5,753 nucleotides of DNA. It comes from JBBDWZ01 sp050732575 (GTDB lineage: Bacteria; Gemmatimonadota; Gemmatimonadetes; Longimicrobiales; RSA9). Positions 1 to 5,575 of the stretch are shown one piece after another. The notes under the pieces are model-generated. The model made no database searches, had not been told where the DNA came from, and was given only the letters and a program-made list of their open reading frames with translations. The position numbers and the translations under genes were made by a program. The stretch spans positions 1 through 5,753 of the forward strand of contig JBOHRF010000341.1 in the NCBI GenBank assembly GCA_050732575.1, given 5' to 3'. The first letter of the stretch is position 1; every line of letters begins with the position of its first letter.

Positions 1-1
1 G

Positions 2-220
2 TGTTGTGGGTTGGTGTGTGGCAACAACAACCTCAACACAGGTCAGGCCCATCTTGCTAATAAAACTCAGGGAGAACTGGCAAACACCTCGCTACCGACT
101 ACCGCGCGAGCGAGTTTAGTACAAGCGGCCCAGGAGCAGACATTCGCATTCACCGCAAAAATTGGTGATGTCCTTAAGTCGTTTTCGACTACGAACGCGC
201 ACGGGATAGCCGATCCGTAA
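2..220 (+). CDS. Possible 3' end of an unidentified protein
   Basis: A plus-strand frame is open from the left edge to a TAA at 218-220, about 72 codons. It has no convincing start inside the window: the TTG at 11 lacks a Shine-Dalgarno site. If real, it is the C-terminal part of a gene that begins to the left. The peptide is rich in Ala, Thr and Asn and ends with a more ordinary stretch (FAFTAKIGDVLKSF). I recognise no family, membrane segment or catalytic motif. It converges on the minus-strand operon, with six bases between the two stop codons and no clear terminator between them. It could equally be chance open frame at a mobile-element junction. Confidence 0.3.
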   Translation, partial: CCGLVCGNNNLNTGQAHLANKTQGELANTSLPTTARASLVQAAQEQTFAFTAKIGDVLKSFSTTNAHGIADP

Positions 221-226
221 CCATGC

Positions 227-904
227 TCAGGAGGCCTTTGTCGTTGCCTTCGCACTTGACATCCTTTTGTTGGCGTGCACAGCCAGGACGTTCTGCACGA
301 AACGAATGCCTGTGGTTCTAGCAGCAAACGCGGTGACCAGGTATTGCCCCAGGAACCAGGCGGCGGAAACCAGGATGCGCGTCGAATCAACGCCGCTGAA
401 ATACATAACTACGGGCAGCACCGGCACGAGCAGCAGTGACATTGCTGCAATATCGCGGAACAGCAGATAGTTCTTGTGGCTGTCCACGACCGATGGGTCT
501 GAATCGACTTGCTTGTACAGGCCGTACCACTTCGAGTTCTGGTCTCTCTCGCTCACCGGAAACTGGCCCAAGTTCTTTTCCAATTTCGCAAGGTCGATCC
601 GATGATCGGCCGGCGCATGTACCGAAAAGGCCCGTGAACCCGGCAGTGGGTGTTTTAGGCGCCAGAACACGAGGATAGCCTTGTGGTCGGCCGAGATGAG
701 CGAGGAGAGGATCAGGGCGGGTATGGGTAGAAGCGCGGTCAGGCTCGCGCGAATGACGGCCATCCTTGTCGGCGTCAGATCGTCGATCACGGTATGGAAC
801 GCCACGACCAAGAGCACGAGGAAGTCTAGGACGAGTGTCGCAACTAGCCATACGAGGTTGCGCCCTTTCAACGTCTTGCTGCTGTAATCCTTGGTGTCTT
901 TCAT
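227..904 (-). CDS. Four-TM membrane protein, putative pore-forming effector
   Basis: This is the last gene of the operon, 225 residues. Two hydrophobic hairpins are visible: helices at about 17-38 and 50-72, then at about 150-170 and 176-196. They are separated by a polar, probably cytosolic domain of about 75 residues with the motifs LPGSRAF, DHRIDL and WYGLYKQV. A basic tail (ARTTGIRFVQNVL, then a Lys/Ser-rich end) follows helix 4. There is no signal peptide or enzyme motif. The layout fits the S-4TM type of predicted pore-forming effector described in nucleotide-centred conflict systems; this assignment rests on topology and context, not on a confirmed family match. The ATG at 904 overlaps the previous stop as ATGA and has GGAG at 913-916, eight bases upstream. 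A start at 964 would overlap the upstream gene by 64 bases and was not chosen. Inferred role: membrane-damaging or signalling effector of the system. Confidence 0.85.
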   Translation of the reverse strand: MKDTKDYSSKTLKGRNLVWLVATLVLDFLVLLVVAFHTVIDDLTPTRMAVIRASLTALLPIPALILSSLISADHKAILVFWRLKHPLPGSRAFSVHAPADHRIDLAKLEKNLGQFPVSERDQNSKWYGLYKQVDSDPSVVDSHKNYLLFRDIAAMSLLLVPVLPVVMYFSGVDSTRILVSAAWFLGQYLVTAFAARTTGIRFVQNVLAVHANKRMSSAKATTKAS

Positions 905-1764
905 CCATCGTACTCCGTGGTTACCGTAAACCAGCCAGTTTCCGATACCTTGAACAGAATCCAACCGTCCTTTCTCGTTGTCAGACAGCGTCGCCGCTTG
1001 CCGGTGTTGGATACCAGAACGCCATCTTCCCAGGCTGCATACTGATACTGCGGTTTCTGTGTCGTGTGGACGACGGACTTGTCGGAGACGACGACCACCT
1101 GTGGATTAAAGTAGTCGAATACGCGCTGGCAGTAACCGTTCGCTCGGCCATGATGGGATGCGACGAGCACGGTTGTACCTATAAGCTCAGCGCGAAAGGC
1201 GGGCTGTTTCAGCAGCGCCAGCCATCCGTCCTCCTCCAAGTCGCCGGGGAACAGGATCTTGAACGGTCCAAACTTGAAGGACACCACAAGGCTCAAGTTG
1301 TTCGTGTCGTAGAAGCGCGGATATGAGTTCCAGAAGGCCGTTGCCGTAATGCCGCCCATGTTCTGGTCGAATGGTGCGTCAACGGGATAGACGTAGTCCG
1401 TGTGAAGGGCGAGGTATCGCTCGTTGTCCTCGGTCAATTCTCCGCTGGCTTCTTTGATGATCCTCAGCGCCGCTGGCGGCACACTGCGATTTCTGAAGAA
1501 GGAGGAGACCGTGATTCCTTCTCTCCACAGGTTGTTCAAATCGCTTATGTGGTCGAGGTCAGCGTTCGTAATGAACAGGTAATCCAAAACATTGCGTTTC
1601 AGGTAATGCTTGATGTAGGCGCTCGGCTTCCAGCCCGTGAGGCCATTGTCGCCTGAATCGACCATCGCCAGACGACCTTGCACGCCGTACTCCGATTCGT
1701 GCGCGAGCATGGCGCATGCGCCGTGCTGCACGTCCCATATCCGCAGGATCATCTGGCCGGGCAT
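901..1764 (-). CDS. MBL-fold protein, ComEC-like, variant metal motif
   Basis: This is the third gene of the operon, 287 residues, and resembles the stand-alone C-terminal hydrolase domain of ComEC. An N-terminal beta region contains VDSG (D36). The metal motif reads TNADLDH (N67, D69, D71, H72) where THADLDH is expected, so the first histidine is Asn (codon at 1564-1566). Later ligands remain: D175 in FPGDLEEDG and H204/H205 in ASHHGR. There is no signal peptide or membrane segment, so it should be cytosolic. The substrate is unknown; MBL relatives act on nucleic acids, phosphodiesters or thioesters. The Asn could mean a mononuclear site, altered activity or a pseudoenzyme. The chain ends in EYDG, a C-terminal glycine that matters given the neighbouring E1/E2/JAB protein. 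Its ATG lies one base after the upstream stop (TGAcATG), with GGTGA as a modest ribosome site. Confidence 0.9.
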   Translation of the reverse strand: MPGQMILRIWDVQHGACAMLAHESEYGVQGRLAMVDSGDNGLTGWKPSAYIKHYLKRNVLDYLFITNADLDHISDLNNLWREGITVSSFFRNRSVPPAALRIIKEASGELTEDNERYLALHTDYVYPVDAPFDQNMGGITATAFWNSYPRFYDTNNLSLVVSFKFGPFKILFPGDLEEDGWLALLKQPAFRAELIGTTVLVASHHGRANGYCQRVFDYFNPQVVVVSDKSVVHTTQKPQYQYAAWEDGVLVSNTGKRRRCLTTRKDGWILFKVSETGWFTVTTEYDG

Positions 1765-1765
1765 G

Positions 1766-4012
1766 TCACTTCACCGCGCCTTGCAAGACCTGCAGGTCGT
1801 GCTCGCTGACGATGAGCTGAACGGCAGGAAGGCCGTCATCGGCCATGCCCAGCGCCAGATAAATGAGTTGCAGGAAGTCGGCTCGGCTCGGCAATGCAGA
1901 GTGACCAGGCGGATGGCTGTGCCATTCGCCGATGTAGCCGACGATGCCTGCGGTTCGCTTGGAGGCGTCCTTAACAGCTTCGACCAGTCCCGCGATGCCG
2001 CGCTCGAATGAGCCGGAACTGACCTTGCTGTCGGGCGGCGCCGGAAGCCCCGCAACCACCACGACTGCACCGATGTTGAAATCGTAGTATCCGAGCAGCA
2101 CGCCGCCGGTTTCATTGGGAAACCCCTGCCTGCGCAAGTCTCTTAACTGTTGTTCCGCGCCGGCGTCGATGAACAGGTCGAACTCGCCCAGCGTCATGCG
2201 CTGCTCTGGCACGGCAGGAATATCGTGTACTTCGACGGCACCACGAAGGGGGTCGCGTTGCCATACGCGAATCAATGCATCGTCGCCCGCGGCCGCCATC
2301 TGAATCTGCTCGGCCAGCGTGCTGGCCTGGCCCATGATTCGGGCATAGGGCGTCGCCATCGAGATGTCGCGGCAACTAGCGCCACTCCAGAACGTGCTCG
2401 CATTGCCGCTCAGATGGCCCTGCCCCCAGCCTTCCTGGATCAAGGCACGGTAGTACTGGGCTTCGAGCGTGCGCAACCGAACCGAGCGCTTCGCATCCTC
2501 TGCAAGCAGGACCGCTGCGCTGCCGTTCGGAGTAATGAAGACGGAGACGTGCCGGCCAAGTGCATTGACGGTGCTGGCTGCACGCGGATATTCAAGGGTG
2601 GTCGAGGCATCTACCACTAGATTCGCGGCCGTGAGCGCGCGACTGACGAACTCTTGGGTGAAGTTGCTGGCATCACTGATCAGGGGGACGATCTCGGTGG
2701 CGCCGTCCATCGCGGCGGCGTGAAGTCCGGCCACGGCCGTGGCTTTGGGTTCGCCGATATGCTGCGTGTAAGCTGTATGTCGTGACAGGTTATGTGGTTT
2801 GATGTGGTCATTGTCGATAACTGTCCAGCGTCCCCATCCGCTGCGGCCCCACAGGTTGAGCATGGCGCTGCCGAGAGAACCGGCGCCAATCAGGACGCCG
2901 GCCGGACCTTCATCGGTGATGCCGGATTGCCTTCTGGCCGCCGCACCGTCGTTTCGGGTCAGCACATCCATCGGCAAGATTTCTTGAGCGCGCCATGCCG
3001 TTGCCGGCGGGACGTTCATCACGTCCTTGAAGTATCTCTTCTCGTGCAGGAATAGCGCGCCGGTGGCGACACCGAGCTCCAGCGCGCCGATGGGCACCAA
3101 GGACGCACGATAGGTCATTCCGTCAGGTTCAGCGTCGGCGGTTCTGCGGATGGGGATGTGCAGCAGAATGACGGCACATTTGTCCTCAGCAGAAGCAGCG
3201 ACGCCGGCCTCACCCACCCGTTCCTGCAGCACTGATCGCAGGGCGGAAATCAGGTCGGTCTCTCGCCGCGACAGAATGTCGCGAAGTTGTCGCAGTGTTG
3301 CTGGGTCGCGTTCTACGAAACCGTGGACGACCGGCGGCAGAACCAACTCGATATGCGCCGCCGTGCTGGCCTTCGACCCGTCTCTCGGTATGGCTTCCAG
3401 AAAGCAGGTAAAGCCATGGTCGGGGCGCTCTGGACCTCGGACGACCACGAAGCGATGTGCCTGGCTTTTCCGAAGCTCAGCCAGATTCCAGGGCAGGACA
3501 AGCTCGTACTTGGTTGCAAAGAACAGATGCTCGACCGGCTGGTCCGCGGGGTGCAGTTCGCCGCGGGCGCTCTTCTCATGCCACCATTGAACACGACGAA
3601 GAAAGTTCTGCGGCGTCCACGTGCGCATCACGGCGACAGCCGACTCGAAATACAGGCACAGGCTCGCCGGCGCGCTTGGCACGCCTTGGTTCTGGTGCAT
3701 TAGGATTGGGAAATCCTTGCGCAGCGCCAGAACCTCCACCAACCGTTTGGGATTGTCCGGCACGCACAGCGCAAGGCGCTCTCGGTAGTGAATGCCAAAA
3801 GGGTTCTTCGGCGGTACGCCGTCGCACTCAACTTCGACGACGATGCATTCGAGTTTGGGGACGCCGTCAACAATGTGCCGCAGAAGCTGGACCAGCGAAT
3901 AGTCACGCTGGTGCTTGACCGCATCGAGCAGCGCTTTCGCGCGCGGAATCGTCAGTGCGTCGGCATCGTCAACCTCGATGACATTGGCAAGTTCGTGGTA
4001 CTCCTCAGCCAT
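1766..4012 (-). CDS. E2-E1-JAB triple-domain fusion protein
   Basis: This 748-residue protein carries a complete ubiquitin-like conjugation and deconjugation toolkit. An E2-like domain (about 15-180) has HQN (106-108), the probable catalytic Cys119 in ASLCLY, and a WTP motif (132-134) like the WSP of classical E2s. A linker region (about 185-360) follows. The E1/ThiF adenylyltransferase (about 365-590) has GAGSLG (376-381) for ATP, D400 and D402, NLSRH (408-412), K423, and a likely thioester Cys547 in SGASCRD. The JAB/JAMM isopeptidase (about 605-748) has E634 in ETGGVLLG and the zinc motif H698-S-H700 with S709 and D712 in PSRAD. No key residue is missing. The order and total length match type II CBASS Cap2 (E2-E1) joined to Cap3 (JAB). 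The family lacks an obvious ubiquitin-like partner here. Its ATG overlaps the upstream stop by one base (TGATG), with no strong ribosome site of its own, so translation is probably coupled. Confidence 0.95.
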   Translation of the reverse strand: MAEEYHELANVIEVDDADALTIPRAKALLDAVKHQRDYSLVQLLRHIVDGVPKLECIVVEVECDGVPPKNPFGIHYRERLALCVPDNPKRLVEVLALRKDFPILMHQNQGVPSAPASLCLYFESAVAVMRTWTPQNFLRRVQWWHEKSARGELHPADQPVEHLFFATKYELVLPWNLAELRKSQAHRFVVVRGPERPDHGFTCFLEAIPRDGSKASTAAHIELVLPPVVHGFVERDPATLRQLRDILSRRETDLISALRSVLQERVGEAGVAASAEDKCAVILLHIPIRRTADAEPDGMTYRASLVPIGALELGVATGALFLHEKRYFKDVMNVPPATAWRAQEILPMDVLTRNDGAAARRQSGITDEGPAGVLIGAGSLGSAMLNLWGRSGWGRWTVIDNDHIKPHNLSRHTAYTQHIGEPKATAVAGLHAAAMDGATEIVPLISDASNFTQEFVSRALTAANLVVDASTTLEYPRAASTVNALGRHVSVFITPNGSAAVLLAEDAKRSVRLRTLEAQYYRALIQEGWGQGHLSGNASTFWSGASCRDISMATPYARIMGQASTLAEQIQMAAAGDDALIRVWQRDPLRGAVEVHDIPAVPEQRMTLGEFDLFIDAGAEQQLRDLRRQGFPNETGGVLLGYYDFNIGAVVVVAGLPAPPDSKVSSGSFERGIAGLVEAVKDASKRTAGIVGYIGEWHSHPPGHSALPSRADFLQLIYLALGMADDGLPAVQLIVSEHDLQVLQGAVK

Positions 4013-5172
4013 CAGCCAGCCCGTGGTGGTGACGACAAGATGATGGCGGGCGCGCCGATGGACCCCGAGCGCTTCCAGGTGACGCCGCCGCTCGTGATCT
4101 CGAAGGTGATCGGTTCCGGCTTGTTGGCGTTGGGCTCCTCCATCGTCACTAGGAACTTGCGGCCGCCGACCTCTTTCAGATACCGCTCGTAGGCCTTGCG
4201 GGCCTGGATGTGGGGCGGCTGGATCTGGTCATACGATTCCTTCGCATCAGGCATCGGCTTGCTGCAACTTACGATGTATGCATCGCTCTTGCCTTGCAGC
4301 AGAAGCTCCTTGACCAGCGGCTTGGGCTCGGTTTCCTTCTCGCCCTTCTGACCTTCTTCGTTCAGCGCCAGGTAGCTGCAGTGATGCGGGATGTTGTACA
4401 GGTCCCAAGCGAGCCGATCGTCGTTCTTGTGATGCCGCGTCGTGCTGACGATGTCCTCGATTTCCTCCCATGTAGCATCGCCAACCTCAAGGTAGTCGTA
4501 GTGCGCGGCGTCGGCACGGAAGCGAACATTGAAGACCAGCGAAGCCCTGTTGCGGATGATGTCGCCTTCGTCGCAGTGTTTGATGAAGGGCGAATGGCAG
4601 AAGAACTCGACACCATCGTTCGCGAGCGAGAAGCCTGGAACAATCTTGCCGGCGTCGATGAACAAGTGGTCGCGCGCTGAGGCAGATTCGCCGCGCTCTT
4701 TTAGTAGAGGCTCCAGCCAATCGGCCAGCGCTTGCGGCTTCGAGAACACGAGGATGTCTTTACCCTCCAGCAATCGATGCCGCGCCTCTTGCCGGAGCAG
4801 GACGTATTCCTCGGTCTGGTGGTCGTTGTCGGCCTCTTCCAGCAGCATGGCCGCAGGCACCCACAGTTCGCGAATCTTGATGCGGCCTTCGCCGTGATAT
4901 TTCTTCGCGTGCTGGAGTTCAAAGAAGTCGGTGCTGCCCTGAATGTGATCCAGATCCGCGTGGGTAAAAGCAACGACATCGAAGTAGTTGCGATCGGCCG
5001 CCTCCAAGTCCTCTTTGAGGCGCGCCTTGAGATCGATTTCCGGCGTGTCGGAATCTTCGGCTTTGTCGCGGTGGCAAAAGTCGAACAGAACCCGGCGCCC
5101 AGCCGACAGGACTATCTGCGTCGTGTCACCATTGCCGACGGGATAGAAAATGACCTTGTGCACGTCTTCCAC
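4012..5172 (-). CDS. MBL-fold metallohydrolase, ComEC-like
   Basis: This is the first gene of the operon, 386 residues. It is a stand-alone MBL-fold protein of the ComEC/Rec2-like type. An N-terminal strand pair (IFYPVGNGDT, VLFDF with D31) leads to the metal motif THADLDH (H71, D73, D75, H76). A central insert of about 100 residues, partly helical and charged, follows; then a probable bridging Asp232 in VGDATW and the histidines H263/H264 in PHHCS. All expected ligands are present, so it is likely active on an unknown substrate. There is no signal peptide. The tail is proline-rich and appears flexible, ending in PPRAG. The start is the GTG at 5172, because AAGGAG lies six bases upstream. The frame stays open to a GTG at 5217, but that codon sits inside the operator and lacks a ribosome site. 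The gene is more than twice as distinct from the second MBL gene as a recent duplicate would be, so they are not a fresh copy pair. Confidence 0.92.
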   Translation of the reverse strand: MEDVHKVIFYPVGNGDTTQIVLSAGRRVLFDFCHRDKAEDSDTPEIDLKARLKEDLEAADRNYFDVVAFTHADLDHIQGSTDFFELQHAKKYHGEGRIKIRELWVPAAMLLEEADNDHQTEEYVLLRQEARHRLLEGKDILVFSKPQALADWLEPLLKERGESASARDHLFIDAGKIVPGFSLANDGVEFFCHSPFIKHCDEGDIIRNRASLVFNVRFRADAAHYDYLEVGDATWEEIEDIVSTTRHHKNDDRLAWDLYNIPHHCSYLALNEEGQKGEKETEPKPLVKELLLQGKSDAYIVSCSKPMPDAKESYDQIQPPHIQARKAYERYLKEVGGRKFLVTMEEPNANKPEPITFEITSGGVTWKRSGSIGAPAIILSSPPRAG

Positions 5173-5178
5173 GGCGCG

Positions 5179-5184
5179 CTCCTT
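5179..5184 (-). promoter_or_regulatory. Shine-Dalgarno site of the first operon gene
   Basis: On the minus strand this reads AAGGAG, six bases before a GTG at 5172-5170. This is a near-ideal ribosome binding site and decides the start in favour of GTG 5172 over the in-frame GTG at 5217. It leaves a leader of roughly 60 bases that contains the CIRCE sequence. Confidence 0.85.
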
Positions 5185-5210
5185 TATCAAGAGATGTGTC
5201 AAATTGCTAA

Positions 5211-5237
5211 TTAGCACTCAGCTATTGAGAGTGCTAA
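5211..5237. promoter_or_regulatory. CIRCE operator (HrcA binding site)
   Basis: The sequence is TTAGCACTC, nine bases (AGCTATTGA), then GAGTGCTAA. This is an exact match to the CIRCE consensus in both nine-base arms and in spacer length. CIRCE is bound by the HrcA repressor; binding is lost on heat shock or when GroEL, which keeps HrcA active, is occupied by unfolded protein. Here it begins about five bases downstream of the -10 box, over the expected transcription start, as at groESL and dnaK promoters. Only the minus-strand operon lies immediately downstream. The inverted repeat would also form a stem in the leader RNA. The match is seen directly; regulation by HrcA is inferred, and hrcA itself is not in the window. 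Confidence 0.93.
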
Positions 5238-5241
5238 CTGC

Positions 5242-5270
5242 ACTATATCTGGGCCCTAAAGCACAGTCAA
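5242..5270 (-). promoter_or_regulatory. Sigma70-type promoter of the operon
   Basis: On the minus strand a -35 box TTGACT (5270-5265) and a -10 box TATAGT (5247-5242) are separated by exactly 17 bases. Each box is one mismatch from consensus. Transcription should start near 5235-5236, inside the CIRCE operator, so a bound repressor would block initiation. This is a strong vegetative promoter with repressor control, not a sigma32-type heat-shock promoter. Confidence 0.85.
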
Positions 5271-5281
5271 TGCCATACATA

Positions 5282-5297
5282 TAGTTTGCTAGTTTGC
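5282..5297. repeat. Tandem 8-bp direct repeat upstream of the promoter
   Basis: TAGTTTGC occurs twice back to back (5282-5289 and 5290-5297). On the operon strand it reads GCAAACTA twice and lies about 47-62 bases upstream of the expected start site. That position suits an activator site or UP-like element. No known regulator motif was recognised, and the repeat may be incidental. Confidence 0.5.
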
Positions 5298-5321
5298 TTT
5301 GGGTTCTTTTGCTGCCAGTCG

Positions 5322-5337
5322 CTGCCATGCGTGGCAG
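5322..5337. repeat. Short perfect inverted repeat
   Basis: CTGCCA (5322-5327) and TGGCAG (5332-5337) flank a four-base loop TGCG. A further GCTGCCA at 5311-5317 makes a direct copy of the left arm. There is no T-tract, so it is a poor terminator; it could be a protein site or an old recombination feature. Confidence 0.4.
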
Positions 5338-5465
5338 TTGTTGGATTTCAGTGCAGCTTAACGGCTCTCGGGGGCGCCCCTGACGTCCCTCTCATGCGAT
5401 AGGAATACTTAAGGGCACCGGCCCGACAGTTCGAGGGTTTGGGGAATGTCAGCTTCGGGTCGGTG
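5338..5465. other. Noncoding stretch between operon promoter and intron remnant
   Basis: The gene-free gap between the operon start (5172) and the integrase (5576) is about 400 bases. Outside the promoter, repeats and intron tail described separately, this part shows no convincing gene, RNA or terminator. The only feature noted is the ten-base palindrome GGGGCGCCCC at 5371-5380. The local base composition is mixed, with an AT-richer side toward the promoter and a GC-richer side toward the integrase, as expected at a junction between pieces of different origin. Confidence 0.5.
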
Positions 5466-5537
5466 ATAGGGGTCGGGAAGACTCGCGTCTCCCCGCCCTC
5501 CGAACCGTGCGAGCGGTTTTCCCGCAGACGGCTCTCC
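5466..5537 (-). mobile_element. Truncated group II intron 3' end (domains V-VI)
   Basis: On the minus strand, 5534-5502 starts GAGCCGT and ends ACGGTTC, which pair as the lower stem of domain V with the AGC catalytic triad, and contains a GAAA-type loop between GCGG and CCGC. A second hairpin follows (GGGGAGAC, loop GCGA, GTCTTCCC), ending ACCCCTAT near 5466, as expected for domain VI and the intron 3' boundary. Two mismatches in the upper part of domain V suggest decay. No reverse transcriptase or upstream intron domains are present: the integrase starts within 40 bases, so only a remnant remains. The call rests on recognition of the pattern and was not folded or searched. Confidence 0.6.
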
Positions 5538-5575
5538 AGTCGGTGGTTTCCTCATCGGGATTGGCGTGCCAGCAC

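Noticed and set aside
1..39. Imperfect inverted repeat GTGTTGTGG / CCTCAACAC with a nested GTTG / CAAC.
   Set aside because: It matches eight of nine bases but is cut by the window edge and the sequence is low-complexity GT/CA, so chance is likely. It could be a mobile-element end but nothing else supports that.
177..190. AGTCG-TTTT-CGACT hairpin as a terminator at the convergent junction.
   Set aside because: The stem is only five base pairs, there is no U-tract on either strand and it lies within the open frame at the left end.
905..964. An in-frame ATG at 964 would lengthen the 4TM protein by 20 residues.
   Set aside because: It would overlap the upstream MBL gene by 64 bases and lies in its coding sequence, while the ATG at 904 has the ATGA overlap and GGAG eight bases upstream.
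227..5172. Type II CBASS operon.
   Set aside because: E2, E1 and JAB domains are present, but there is no CD-NTase (no GS motif with the nucleotidyltransferase aspartates) in any gene.
227..5172. Bil-type ubiquitin-like antiphage operon (separate Ubl, E2, E1, DUB genes).
   Set aside because: No ubiquitin-like gene is found and the enzymes are fused in one chain, with MBL and membrane genes not part of that system.
5173..5217. GTG at 5217 as start of the first MBL gene.
   Set aside because: The codon lies inside the CIRCE arm and has no ribosome site; GTG 5172 has AAGGAG six bases upstream and begins the conserved part of the protein.
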